From Cydia pomonella (taxonomy: Eukaryota > Arthropoda > Insecta > Lepidoptera > Tortricidae): 64,000 nt of DNA. Position 1 is the first letter of the stretch. Each line of letters starts with the position of its first letter. Shown here in pieces: positions 21,250-32,628 of the stretch. The notes under the pieces were generated by a model. That model did no database searches, had not been told where the DNA came from, and saw only the letters and a list, made by a program, of their open reading frames with translations. A program made the translations under genes and the position numbers. Location: positions 13,826,001-13,890,000 of the forward strand of contig NC_084726.1 of NCBI RefSeq assembly GCF_033807575.1. The letters run 5' to 3'.

Positions 21250-21640
21250 TAGTAGAAAATATTTTTCACCACACCAGCTGGTAAAGGCTCTCTTGATTGT
21301 TCAAAAACGGATGAGAAAGTTGCATTTTATCCACATGTGTGACAAAGTAATCTGATGCAAATTTTGAGTTGTTTCCTTATGTTAGCTGGTAGCATCGACT
21401 TTGATTGAGTCGCTTTCGTAAAAACTAGTGCCTACGCCAAATCTTGGGATTAGTTGTCAAGCGGACCTCAGGCTCCCATGAACCGTGGCAAAATGCCGGG
21501 ACAACGCAAGGAAGAAGAAGATCGACTTTAAATGATTAAATATTTAATAACGTTAATTTGGATTTGATTTGGTTTTACTTTGTTTTATAATTTACAGTTA
21601 GAATTTTCCTCGCGTTGGTGAGGTGAAAAATTATGTGTTT
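21250..21640. mobile_element. MITE split by a SINE
   Basis: Left terminus TTTTTCACCACACCAGCT (about 21262), right terminus GCGTTGGTGAGGTGAAAAA (about 21613-21631). These are inverted repeats of about 15 bp. The interior TCTCTTGATTGTTCAAAAAC and GTTGCATTTTATCCACATGT also occur in the uninterrupted, inverted copy at 22330-22520. A SINE fragment (21407-21520) sits inside. Confidence 0.7.
21407..21520 (+). mobile_element. 5'-truncated SINE inserted in a MITE
   Basis: Matches the last 110 bp of the SINE at 9013-9338 (GTCGCTTTCGTAAAAACTAG through GGAAGAAGAAG). Flanking ATCGACTTT at 21394-21402 and 21521-21529 is the target duplication. The other MITE copy (22330-22520) lacks the SINE. Confidence 0.8.
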
Positions 21641-22329
21641 CACTCGGTGGCAAACTCGCTACGCTCGTGGTTAAATTTTGAAATTCTTTCGCTTGCTCGG
21701 GTATCAAAATTGGCACGAGCGGTTAAGCAACAACTATGTAAAACAAATGACTATAGATCCACGTTTACCAACTTCATGTATAAGTATACATATATTATAC
21801 GTACATACTCACCTTACATCCGCTTACACATGTAATCCCGTAACTCAATACCGTTTAATCTACTTCATTTCCAAAAGGTCGTAACTTCACACTTTACAAC
21901 GATTATAAGCCTCTTTCATTTAAAGCACGGATTTAGAATCCCCATGGATTTCAGTTGATTGACCGGGTACCGTATACCGTGCAGCGTTAGAGTCAGATCT
22001 AACACGGCAGCGATTTGTGCATGTGTTATTTTAAACGTCACAATTTAATAGAAGTTTAACGTTTAAAATAACACTTGCACAGACTGTGCTATCAAAATCG
22101 CAATCCCAATAAGATTTACGAGTATCCATAATATTTCTAACGTCAAAGTGACATTGGTTGCCCGAATTGAGCTTCTTCTGTCAATTATACGTCATACAAA
22201 CGATATCTAAAACGTCATACGAACTTATGACTCGTCTTACGGACGAAATTATTATTATAATTTTATTGTATTTTATGTAAGATTTTTTTTTATTGCATTG
22301 AATATTGAATTTATTGACTCCGAAAAAAA

Positions 22330-22520
22330 AGTAATTTTTTCAGCACACCAACGCTAGGAAATTGCTAACTATAAAATACAAAAAAAAACAAATTAACGTA
22401 ATAAAAAATGTATCATTCAAAATCTTCATTACTTTGCCCCACATGTGGATAAAATGCAACTTTCTCATTCGTTTTTGAACAATCAAGAGGGCCTTTACTA
22501 GTTGGTGTGGTGAAAACATC
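22330..22520. mobile_element. MITE, intact second copy
   Basis: Inverted relative of the element at 21250-21640 without the SINE: TTTTTCAGCACACCAACGCT at the low end and TAGTTGGTGTGGTGAAAAC at the high end. The chance frame of 81 codons on the minus strand here is not considered coding. Confidence 0.7.
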
Positions 22521-22587
22521 CATAAACAAATTATTTGTGATAGCACTAGACGCAAGTATGAAATGTAAGAACTCTCAATAAACACTT

Positions 22588-22669
22588 ACCCCCTTATTCA
22601 TAAACGTGTACTAAAGTTACGATGATCAGCGGCATCGTAACTTTAGTACACGTTTATGAATAAGGGGGT
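22588..22669. repeat. Perfect 36-bp hairpin
   Basis: Left arm 22588-22623, loop GATCAGCGGC (22624-22633), right arm 22634-22669. All 36 pairs match (arm begins ACCCCCTTATTCATAAACGT). The size and perfection fit a miniature foldback element; transcribed, it would make a dsRNA stem. Confidence 0.9.
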
Positions 22670-22927
22670 CAATGTGTATATAAGCAGGCCGCAACGTGAA
22701 GGCCAGCCATCTACCCATATTTACTGACCTTACTGCACTAACTTGCTTGAATACAAAACTAAACTATTTATACTTGTCTCTGAACAAAGATATGACCCGG
22801 ACTCTCGGATACTCGAATTCAGATAAATTTGAAACCATTTATGTGCCTCCACGTTAGTTATTTACAAACGTCTCATATTTGTTCTGTAGTTGAACAAGCA
22901 TTCATCGTCACCATCGGAGTCTAAGAG

Positions 22928-23279
22928 CACATGGTCCGATCCGATATCGGATAAAGTATCCTACATTCGCTTTCGCAGTATTCAGTAGCAGTATCCTACA
23001 TCCGACACCCGATAACTTGCATCCGATAAATGTTGGTCCGACAGCTGATGTAGGTCCGATAAGGTGGAAATTATCGCGGATATGCCTCTCTTCTGTAAGA
23101 AAAACTGCTGCTAGAGAGTGCCCTATGGCATCAAGTCCGCCTTTTTGAATTCAGATTCATTTAATCAAAAAGATTCCATATATTCAAAAGAAAGCGTTAA
23201 TGGAAAAAAAAAAGAATTTTCTAGCAGCTGTTTTTCGCCAAAGTCCAACCCGACAACCGATATCGGATCGGACAATGTG
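22928..23279. mobile_element. MITE with 23-bp inverted termini, CCGATATCGG
   Basis: Termini CACATGGTCCGATCCGATAT and (complement) CACATTGTCCGATCCGATAT plus CGG. The interior repeats CATCCGA/GTCCGA motifs and holds an apparent later insert (about 23108-23170: CCCTATGGCATCAAGTCCGC, a piece of a LINE 3' end). Confidence 0.65.
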
Positions 23280-23289
23280 AAAACTCCAT

Positions 23290-25120
23290 ATAGTTGTAAC
23301 AAATCTAATAGTATTTTTATCAGAGATCTTTTCAGTCGAGTACCGTGCTTATGCAATGAAGCTTGCTGAGTTGCCTAACTAAGGTACGAGATCACTATTG
23401 TATAGAATACTTTTTTTAGGAGTCATCTAAAATAATTTATTTTTCTCTAAAACCTAAATTACTAACGAAAATTGGTATCTCAGTAGTCAAATTGTAGTAC
23501 AAAAGACATAAACGCGCAACTATTAATCCCGCCCCGGGCCCGTTTAGCCTTTTTATGGGAGCGCGGCGGTACGTGATTGGTAATTTTTTTTATAGTTAAC
23601 TACAGCGTATCAAAATTAATATTATAGTTTAGTTAGGAGCCCATACATGATAAGTATGCAATTATAGTCTAGTATACGAAATCTTAATTTAACCATTACA
23701 GTCAACGAGTAGAAAAAGTTCTTTTTATACTAGGAACAAGCTTACAAACTAGTACAACCCTTTAGAAATAGCTAACCTAATACCACAGCCAAAGAAACCT
23801 CGAGATAAGGCGCCGATAGGGAAGGGTTGGGTTTAAGCCCGTAGCCAAAGATTTCCTTACAATAATATTTTCCAGGCTTTGGTCAAGTGTGAAGATAGCG
23901 GTCCATTTTGTATTTATTCCGGAAGGTTTTTGGGTTTAGTAGTCGATGTTCGAATTGTCTGTCGTGTTTGGACTTTTAAATCTACGTATTTTCCACCGTG
24001 GATTAGCTTTTTAGCAACAATTAGAAGAAATGAAATGTACATATATTTGTTGCATGTATTGTAGGTATAGAGTTGTAGAAAAATTTATACAGCAGAGATA
24101 TTTTTAAAACAGAGTTACCATGTAATCTCGCGCCGTGTTCTATTCTTAATTTATTCGCTTCGCTTTGGATTCAACACGCCTCCTTTGACGACATATTTTA
24201 TTGTTTTTCCTTATGTAATATGGAACATATTAATGATACTAAAACGAATTCGGGTGACCCTCGCACGAGACGCAGACTGCGTCGGTTGACCAACCCGTGC
24301 TCTAGTTAAAGCTACTCGTTATGAAGCGAAACATATCGAGCAATCATCGACTTAATAATACGCGAGAGACGTTTTAATATTAATATATCTCTGACTCACA
24401 GAAATTTTGTAATTAAAAGATGGAATAAGTACCTGCTTCAAATAAGGCCCGGTTATTAAGCTTGCTAACTTACAAAATTTCATAGCACATTTATACATAC
24501 GAATGGGGTCAAATTTTGCGTTGATGTCGGCTAGTACCAAAGTCAAAATAGCAAGTCCATGTTTACATAAGAAAAAAAACGATGGGCCTTATTTGGTGCA
24601 GGTACCTTATATTGCGTTTTACTTATAAGACACATAAATATAAGGAATATTTATAAAGTATTAGGCGTACATACAGGCAACGCTCGGCTCGGGTAAGTGC
24701 TCGTACGAGCTACTTGCATAATAGAATCACTTGATACTATCACTTGCATACATTTGCATTTTACTACAGTTCCTGTGAAAATAGGTTAAGTGCAATTAAA
24801 TGCAGATTTAATGTTGAATGAAAATAATCTTTAAACACGAGATCATAAGATTTAAAGTATATTGTTTTCGAGATACATGATGATACTTTAAAAGAGGCGT
24901 TATTATTAAGACCTGCAGTAAAATTTTACGTTCTCGATCGTGTGGTACCGATTTGGATCAGGTCAGAATTAAAAGGGGCTAACAGAACGCAAAATTGTAG
25001 TTTTTATACTGAATTTTTGCACGTTTCCAAGCAAGAGCAAATGCCATAAAAAAAATTACTCGAGAACTAGACTATACAGTATGTAACCAAACGTAAAGCA
25101 ATGACTCAAACCCGTTAACG
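23290..25120. other. No recognisable gene
   Basis: AT-rich intergenic sequence. The frames at 23879-24064 and 24352-24546 have no family features. Nothing assignable. Confidence 0.35.
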
Positions 25121-25127
25121 TTTAGGT

Positions 25128-25340
25128 CATACTGGCACCTTTTATTATGGGGCCAACCTCAAAACTGCGAAAAAAATTGACTCTCCCTTAGAAAATGTCA
25201 AGGTCAGACAGTCAAAATGTATGAAACAATCAATTTTTTTTTCTCGTGATTTCGGGCTTGGTTTTATAGTAAAAGTTCCTCAGTATGGCGGCCTATATAA
25301 TGCAGCCCATAAATTATTTCAGGTGACTACATACACAACC
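25128..25340. mobile_element. Decayed relative of the MITE at 1675-1938
   Basis: Shares CTTTTATTATGGGGCCAACC, AAAATGTATGAAACAATCA and CTCGTGATTTCGGGCTTGGT with the 1675-1938 element, in the same order, with many substitutions. Confidence 0.6.
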
Positions 25341-25730
25341 TGTATTAAATTTTTACACGTTTTAACCACACATGGAAGCTAAACTATATTTTCAGTTGTA
25401 GGCTTTAACCAAAACCTTACTAGGTCAAAGTTGGCTTGATAGAAAAAAAAAAACGAGACTTATTTCCAAGTGCATAGCGTTACCCTGCATACCACTGTAC
25501 ATATAATTTTAGTATGTAATAATTGTTAGTGAGTTAGCCGGAATTTATGATTTTTTAAACAAAAGTATATTTTTAGAGTTATTGCGGTAAAACGTAAAAT
25601 CCCGCGCGATGGCCATATCTTCCGTCGCAACTGTCGCAAGTTTCGCGCGGCGCGCCATATGTTTTGTTTCATTAATTTCCTAGCTTTACGCCCCGTCTGA
25701 CGGAGTTAGTACGCTCAAAATGTATCTATG

Positions 25731-25990
25731 TACAGGATGTACCAAAACTAGTGGGGATTGGTTTAAGGACATATTCGTTATCGTATACTGATTAGAAAAA
25801 AGTAGAAAGAGTTTTTTTGACGCAATTTTTTTTTTCAATGGGGCATAATATATCATTTAATTCGCCCAGTTCTCCATACACATGCCAATAAAAAAAAATT
25901 ACGTGATTAAAAAAACTTCAATTTTTTCCTAATCACTATATATGCCCTTAAACCTTAAACGGAACCCCACTATTTTTATTACACCTTGTA
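25731..25990. mobile_element. MITE with TACA(A/G)G termini
   Basis: Left TACAGGATGTACCAAAACTA, right (complement) TACAAGGTGTAATAAAAATA, followed in both arms by GTGGGG and a GG.TTAAGG block and an inner TGATTAG.AAAAA. 260 bp, no transposase. Confidence 0.7.
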
Positions 25991-25999
25991 TGTATCCCA

Positions 26000-26810
26000 A
26001 GTCTCGTTTGGGACGAACTACTAGTTTGTTTTATTTTTCAATCTTGAATATGCATCACGCAGTTCCAAACCGAATTTAATTCCATGCATGTGTGTATTTA
26101 TATGTTTGTTTCAACACTTTTCAATATTCCATTCCATCGTTCCCAAAAACAGAAAAATGCAAACGATAACATATTCAGTGCCGCTGGTATCCGCAAACAG
26201 TTTAGGCCGCCGTGTTTACTTACGTTTAGACCATGTAGGTATTGTCACACGTTGCACCAGTCATGGTCTGTGCAAACTTATGCCAAAAAAAATGTTTGAG
26301 ACAAAAAAAATTCCATCAAAACAATTTACAGTCGTACGGTCACGTCTGAACACCTTAATATATGGGCAATTTGGTCGTGTATACATATTTTAGGGACTTT
26401 GTTCGTATCGATATTTTTGGACGTGACTGGACCCAAGCTAGGCCGAGTCTGTATCTTGGGAGCCATAGAGTCCTTAAGTATTTCAATTGTGTTACACTGT
26501 GTATGTCTGTAGTTTTACGTGTGGACACACCTAGCAATTAAATAAAATGAAATGATAATAGGCCCGAAGCCAAAGGTGAGTGCTTAATTCACACGAGTTC
26601 GTAATTCCTGTACCGCCCGTGGGCCGTGGCACAAAAATTACTAACAAGACATTCACTGAATATAACCATATTTACAAGGTAGTGAAAATGTGTTTCATAG
26701 TGAAGTGTTTATTATAGTATGATTGTTTGTGTGTGGATGAGTGTCTATGCTAGTGTGTGTATGTTTGTATGTGTGATCCTACCTTCTCGAGGATAGTAAA
26801 ATATACATAT
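26000..26810. other. No recognisable gene
   Basis: Chance frames only. It contains GCCAAAGGTGAGTGCTTAAT and a GTGTGTATGTTTGTATGTGTG stretch (simple sequence, about 26720-26775). Confidence 0.35.
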
Positions 26811-26819
26811 GTAATATAA

Positions 26820-26940
26820 CCTCCTCCCAGTCTTTTTATTTATTTAAACTTTACGTAATCCAAAATAATTACAAATGGCGGATTGAATGCTTAATGCATT
26901 ACAGAGACATGTAAAAATGGTGCAAGGACTGCAGGGAGAA
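26820..26940 (-). repeat. LINE 3' end fragment
   Basis: AATTACAAATGGCGGATTGA and AATGCATTACAG resemble, on the minus strand, the 3' UTR also seen at 48080-48175 (TAAATGGCGGACTCAATGGC). Confidence 0.4.
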
Positions 26941-27264
26941 AAATAAGAAGATATTATTTATTCAAACTATCGCATACAATACACAGATAAAAATACTAGA
27001 ATACCTATATACCGATTAAATAATATGAAATAAGTAGTAGTATATTATATTACTTATATTATAAGTACTACTAGTAGTAGTTAGTAAGTATTTGATACAT
27101 ACTCAATAATATAATATCTAATGATGGACGCTCCTCGAACTCTTGTTCCAGCAGATACTTATGTTATGTATCAACCGCTTGACAACCAACTTGCTTCGTG
27201 ATTTTGTCTAATATTGAGAAGGAGCTAATTTCTTGAAGAATTAAAGGTTTGTGATGGGTAACAG

Positions 27265-27475
27265 TTTAAAAAAGCCCTGTTTGTGAAGCCGATGGAGGAC
27301 CATGTTTGTGAACCCAGGAGGGTTCGAATCTCGGTAAGGGCGTTTATTTGTATGAGCACAAATATTTATTTCTGAGTCTTGAGTGTTTTCTATGTATTTA
27401 AGTATTTACATATTATATATATCGTTGTCTGAGTACCCACAACACAAGCCTTCTTGAGTTTAATTTATACATTTA
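27265..27475 (+). mobile_element. tRNA-derived SINE (TATCGTTGTCTGAGTACCC family)
   Basis: The B box GGGTTCGAATCTCGG is followed by GGCGTTTATTTG, TGAGCACAAATATT, TTTTCTATGTATTTAAGTAT and ATCGTTGTCTGAGTACCCAC. The head is duplicated (TGTTTGTGAAGCCGATGGAG and CATGTTTGTGAACCCAGGAG). Other copies: 34463-34606, 56440-56640, 63605-63839 (minus), with stubs at 32478-32560 (minus) and 58692-58760. Confidence 0.75.
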
Positions 27476-27479
27476 AAAA

Positions 27480-28280
27480 TGTCATTTGATGGTGGTTTGT
27501 GTGTGAAGTGTCAACTCGCTTGCACTTGTAGTGAGTGCCGTGTTATTTGTTCCCGAGATGGTTGCATCTAAACACGTCGGTGAAAAACAGCGCACCGACC
27601 ACCCTATATTGGAAATAGTGGACACAAATATAGGGTATTTTTGGATTTCGATTACTGCCTCCGTAGCGACTAGGTTATTACTTCTCAATAAATGTACCCG
27701 GCCCGTAGCTTTTTATATTACCCAGTACACTACTACCTCCAAAAAAGTTGTGATTGGTCAATAAAAGTTTTAATTGTCTTAAACACATTTATATTTATGT
27801 AAAACTTCTTGCGCGGTATTGAAATATTTGACGCGCGCAGTACAGTAGAGCCGCTCGCGGCACTATTCCCATGGGGTCATTTTTGACGTATAGTCAGAAT
27901 TTTATAGTTCTTCAGTTCATTGCATAGACGTTACAGGCCAATGATGATTATTTGTGCACGACATTTTATCCTAAAACTCATTTAGTCTTTAGGCGCTTGC
28001 TTAACAAATTGAGAAATAACAATAACATACAATTTACAAAATCTCACAACAAATTTCCCACCATAAGATCAACACACAGCCGAAATAAACCATAACATAT
28101 ATTACAGCCTTAGCCATGCAAATTGACCGGTCATATCGAGGGTCCCGGGTCAACTCTGACTTACAAAACGGCATATGTGTTGTGTTGGGTGTGTTTGTAA
28201 GATTCTGATAAGTTTAAGGACACATTCTGTAGATAGATATTTTTTACAGATAAATTCGTATTGCTAACAAACAAAACAAC
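27480..28280. other. No recognisable gene
   Basis: Overlapping short frames on both strands at 27482-27764 without family features. Nothing assignable. Confidence 0.35.
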
Positions 28281-28282
28281 AG

Positions 28283-28471
28283 TACCCCTAGTGTAAATAA
28301 ATTCGATTTTGAAACGTGACGTACGCGTTTGCGTTTAGTCTCATTTTGTATTGGATCTAGAAAGAGCGCGCCAAGCGGGACGTTTTGGAAACTCAAAATC
28401 CTATACAAAATGAGACTTAACGCAAACGCGTTCGTCACGTTATGATGTCGATAAAATTTACACTAGGGGTA
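28283..28471. mobile_element. MITE, TACCCCTAGTGTAAAT family
   Basis: 189 bp with inverted ends TACCCCTAGTGTAAAT and (complement) TACCCCTAGTGTAAAT, and long inner arms GCGTTTGCGTTTAGTCTCAT / ATGAGACTTAACGCAAACGC. Flanked by CAG at 28280-28282 and 28472-28474. No coding capacity. Confidence 0.8.
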
Positions 28472-28589
28472 CAGTTCTTACTTAGATACTGGCAGAAAAC
28501 ACACAAACTAAAGTTTAGCGTATAAACTTTTGAGGGACTTTGAAATTTTAACGCTGTAGATCTCTTATACTCGTATAAGAACTATGAAG

Positions 28590-28925
28590 AGGTTTTTAGG
28601 GTTCAGTACCTCAAAACCCTTATAGGAGCATTTTTTGTCCGTCTGCCCATCTGTCTGTTAAGACCCTACATCTCGGGAACGAAAGGAGGCATCTGCGGTC
28701 CTGCAGTAAAAAAATAAGGCTGTTTATGCCGGAAAAAAAAACATATATTTCGAGGCTCTCGAGGGAATCAAAATTGATAACGTACTTTCCGTTAACCTAG
28801 AACTATGAAATGGCAAGTAATATACAAAAATTTGAAAACTATAAATTGTCAAAAATTTAAATAAATATAAAATAAGTTCAATTTGTAAGGAACCCTCGGT
28901 AGGCGAGTCCGACTCGCACTTGTCG
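28590..28925 (-). repeat. Dispersed GGTTCCGTA...CCAAGTGCGAGTC family, variant core
   Basis: Minus-strand member: AGGGTTCAGTACCTCAAAAC and GTCCGTCTGCCCATCTGTCT at one end, GGCGAGTCCGACTCGCACTT at the other. The core differs from the 20028 and 43800 copies. Confidence 0.6.
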
Positions 28926-29671
28926 CTCTCGCCTATGAGTAAGTGGGCGAAAGTGGAGTAGAAGAATTTTAATAACTTTCCATAACATTTCTTTAAACAA
29001 ACTACGCCCCTATTGTCGCCTGGCTGACGGGACCGAGTAACATCAAAAAACAGTTGAACCACCCAAAAATACACGATAAATAACATGCATTTTAATTGTG
29101 ACAAAGTTTTTCGTGACTTATTTAACAGGTACGGCGGTTGAGCTCTGTTTCAACTCAGCGCTTTTCGATTGTCCCTTGACCCTCTCGCCTTTGATCCAAG
29201 TTTATTTGTAGAGATACTCTAGGGTAAGAAAGGAAATTATTATTGTAGGCATAAGATAGGGTGCTCATAGGATTGGAATTTTTGTTGGTATTGTAAGAAG
29301 CGATAGTTTAAATAGGGTAAACAAACGTTATGAGGTTCATCTTTCCTTAATATCACACTTTTCATTTTGTTCAGGTGTTTCAGAATAACTGGTATTACAT
29401 ATATTTTAAGAATCAGCAACGTTTGGGTCGCAGGCGCCATAAGCTTCTATAAGTGCTTACTAATACCTATTACACCTGTATCGCATAATATTTTCCTACC
29501 GATGAGTTATAAAAACTATAAAGGCGAAAGACTTTTGATCAGAAGTACCTATTCTAACTACCTATAATTGGCGCGATGGAATACACGTACGTTGGTTATT
29601 GGAGGATCTCTATGAAAAAGTAAGTATTGGAATGTACAATTTGAGCTATTTCAAATGATACCCCACTTGGC

Positions 29672-30164
29672 CTACAAGGAAAGGCACCTACCGAACTGTC
29701 CGGTTTCGATTTTATTTATATATGTTATAGAGTAGTCTAATATAACAGACACGTATTTTTTTAGCTGCCCAAACTCAACCTATTGGGAGAAATTCTCCGC
29801 CAAAGTACAAAAAAAATCGACATTCGAAGTTTTATAATATCTTATCGCTAAGATACACATAATAGGGTGTTTTTTTATGAAAAAATGAGTTTCAGCCGGT
29901 GTAACAAAACACGTGCTCATAATTTTTTCCTGCTCTCAAACATATACTCAAACCAGCCATAAACTAGCAAGTTGCTTGAGCATCACTTTCTATAGGAGTT
30001 GGAAGATTTAGTACTTTTTTAGTACTTTGGAGGAGAATTTCTCCGAATAGGTTGAGTTTGGGCAGCTAAAAAAAAAATACGTGTCTGTTATTTTAGACTA
30101 CTCTATAACATATATAAATATAAATCAAATCGGAACCGGACAGTTAGGTACCTTTCCTTGTTAG
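29672..30164. mobile_element. Foldback element of 490 bp
   Basis: Outer termini CTACAAGGAAAGGCACCTA and (complement) CTAACAAGGAAAGGTACCTA. Inverted similarity continues through TGTTATAGAGTAGTCTAATA, CAGACACGTATTTTTTTAGC and GCTGCCCAAACTCAACCTAT to about 29815/30018, about 145 bp per arm. The unpaired centre is about 200 bp. No transposase. Confidence 0.75.
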
Positions 30165-30310
30165 ACATTAGACTAAAATTTTGCCCCTTCTTCATATTGG
30201 GCATTTTTCATAGCCTCTATAGTTAATTAAAATAAACTTTCAATGTGTCTGGGTCTGGGTTAGCGTTGTTCATAACTATTTTGAAATCTATAGCATAAGC
30301 GGTTCTGGAG

Positions 30311-30407
30311 ATATTTAGAAATGAGACAGACAGACAGACTGACGGACGGCAGTCACATCGACTCACTATGCGACTGCCGTCCGTCTGTCTGTCACATTTC
30401 TAAATAT
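30311..30407. repeat. Hairpin of about 40-bp arms
   Basis: TATTTAGAAATGAGACAGAC ... CGGACGGCAGTC and its near-perfect complement GACTGCCGTCCGTCTGTCTG ... CATTTCTAAATA around a short centre. It is related to the CAGACAGACGG segment of the dispersed repeats at 20028 and 43800. Confidence 0.75.
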
Positions 30408-30904
30408 CGTTTTGTACCTATTTGGTACGGAACCCTAAAAAGGTTCTACGTTATTTTTCAGAAAATCATGACACTTTTTGTTTATTTGATGATGGTGTGT
30501 TTTCTATTCTTTTGCGTATTTGTTCAAGTAGGGGTTCCAATAATCGAACCCTCAAGCCTACGGAACCCTCCAAGGGTGTCGGTCTCGTTAAAATGGGACA
30601 ATACGCGCGGAACAACGCGAACCAATTATTTCATCCCTACACTACGTATTGGAGCACTTTTCCATAATTTCTCATTTGGGGTTCTTTCGTACTCGTTCAT
30701 GTGGACTAAATGCTCTGAAAATTGTTGTTATACGCGGAACCCTCTTTTTATGAAGCTTTATTCTCGCGTCGCGAAATTAAATTGAAATTAATTATGAATG
30801 ATGTTGGTTGTAATGGTTGTTTATTATGTCTACATGTCGCGGGGGATGGCGGTCCCTGTGACAGTTTCCTCAAGTCTTTTTTGATTGGGCTTAGTTAAAA
30901 AAGT

Positions 30905-31230
30905 TTTTGGCAAAAATTTCATTTTTGGTACAATCTTTTATCGCTGACTGTACCTTTGTTTCCACAGGCAACTAATACTCATCGAGATAATTCTAAAAAC
31001 CCAAACACAATTAAGTTACGTTGTTTTATCAAAGAGTTCCTGTGGCTACCTCCTGTCTCCATTATCAGATCAGCTCGATGGTACCATAATATTGCATTGT
31101 CACCCGACATATGTATGCAAATTTTGAGCTTCATTGGAAACCGGGAAGTGGGTCAAATTAACCTTGCAAGATGTGATTACAGACCGACAGACAACGGGAC
31201 AGGTGTAACTAAATAAAAGCTTGTAAAAAA
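30905..31230 (+). repeat. Dispersed repeat R3, near-complete copy
   Basis: From ATTTCATTTTTGGTACAATC to AACTAAATAAAAGCTTGTAA. It shares the CAGCTCGATGGTACCATAAT block with 49028-49375 in its ordinary, non-duplicated form. Confidence 0.65.
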
Positions 31231-31267
31231 AGAAGTAGGTAGTAGGTTTTTTTACCATATTTTTACT

Positions 31268-31660
31268 TATTTACTCCGTTGGCTCAGCAACCCAAAATGA
31301 GACTTGGCCTCCGATACATGACAGCGCCACTTTTCTCGGTCCTGTGTAACTTCTCGCCAATTGTTGAATCGAAATTCGCGCAGATCCGCTGCCACCACGT
31401 CGTTCCAGCGATACCTGGGGCGCCCGATAGGCCGTCCTCCTGCTAGGCGACCTAGGTACGCTCTTTTCGCGATCCGATCTTCCTCCATTCACTCAAAAAA
31501 CCCCAACCAACGGAATCTGTGAGCTTTACTCTCCCCCATGATGTTAGGTACAGCCACTAGGTCTTCAATCTCACGGTCCTTAAGGACTGTCCAGCTTCAT
31601 CCCGGTCTTCGTTTGGGGCCCAGTATCTTACGGAGGATCTTCCTCTTGGCAGTCCACTAT
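31268..31660 (-). pseudogene. LINE C-terminal remnant
   Basis: Minus-strand frame with RIAKRAYLGRLAGGRPIGRP, RYRWNDVVAADLREF, then W..VTQDREKW and SEAKSHFG. Upstream (toward 31655) the frame reads KRKILRKILGPK, then LVAVPNIMGESKAHRFRWLG, interrupted by a stop at about 31493. This is the RW.GH/RPR.RW.D/DR..W...V.EAK.HFG C-terminus of LINE ORF2. 5'-truncated and decayed. Confidence 0.7.
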
Positions 31661-31744
31661 ATTTTCAATACTTGAAAAGAAATACAAAAAGTCTAGGAGC
31701 TTTTTGTATGCTCATATAAGCCGCAGACCAGTAGACTATGTCGG

Positions 31745-31940
31745 AAATAGATGCCTTAATCGTACTGTCCAAGACCCGCCGCCGCAGTAAGCCTAAGAAG
31801 CGCTGGCTGGACGTCGGGATAGCGGACATGGAAGAGAACAATCTTACGCCGAAAGCGGGGCAAAGTGGGGAACATTAAGTAGGAAAGGAGACCCCGACGC
31901 TAGGCCGGGAAAACGCTGGGTTGAAGAAGAAGGGGCCATC
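31745..31940 (+). pseudogene. LINE C-terminal remnant with GAA tail
   Basis: Frames give RRRSKPKKRWLDVGIADMEE, NNLTPK, then after a shift RKGDPDARPGKRWVEEE. KPKKRWLDxxxxDMxxxxLTPxDAxDRxxW...ADP is the familiar end of another non-LTR family. Frame-shifted. Confidence 0.6.
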
Positions 31941-31992
31941 ATTTGACGGAAGAGGTAAAGTTTCGCTTTCATATGTAGCCAAATAAGACTGA

Positions 31993-32160
31993 GTTTTCAC
32001 CAGAGATGTGCGTAGCGAAGGTGTTTGTTAAGAACCAAGAGAAACACTTCCTTTACCTATCCTCGCTCGACGCATCAGCTCTAGTCGGCAATTTCCTATT
32101 GGTTCTCAACAAACACATCCCGCGCCTCGCTACACATCCTCGCACATTTCTGGTGGAAAC
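31993..32160. mobile_element. MITE, GTTTTCACCAGAGATGTGCG family
   Basis: Inverted arms GTTTTCACCAGAGATGTGCG and (complement) GTTTCCACCAGAAATGTGCG, continuing through GGTGTTTGTTAAGAACCAA / GTGTTTGTTGAGAACCAA. Short chance frames on both strands are explained by the palindrome. Confidence 0.75.
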
Positions 32161-32477
32161 GCAACCTAAACCTATGTTAAAATGGTGGTTAAAAAACATA
32201 CAAATCGAACACCCCTGTAAGAGGGGACAGTCCCAGAGACTGATCAATTGAAATTCAAAGATTCTTTATGCACGTATCCCCAACTTTAAATAACAACATG
32301 TGAATTTGTAGGGGTTAATTTCGGCGCTAATTTGGAAGATTTAATTAAATTAAGCAGTTAGAAGGACTCAAGTAAGTATTCTGTAATCTAATCACGTAAT
32401 CAGGGAAAATCAGGGAGCTAATTATTGTAATGGCTTCCCAGTGTTGAGCACAGTGCTTTTTCTACTAAGCCGACACA

Positions 32478-32560
32478 TTTAAATAAATAAATATTATAGG
32501 ATAGTATTACACAAATGGACTACCCACAGTAAGCTCAATAAGAAATGATCATAATCTATG
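32478..32560 (-). repeat. 3' stub of the TATCGTTGTCTG SINE family
   Basis: AATAAATAAATATTATAGGA, ACACAAATGGACTA and CCCACAGTAAGCTCAATAAG correspond to the tail of the SINE at 63605-63839. Confidence 0.6.
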
Positions 32561-32628
32561 ATCTAAGTTACGACATAGATACATAACTATATAAAAGCTA
32601 TACACCAAGTTCCATAAGTAAAATGTTT

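Noticed and set aside
23118..23369. 83-codon gene
   Set aside because: Mostly inside the MITE at 22928-23279 and a LINE-tail insert.
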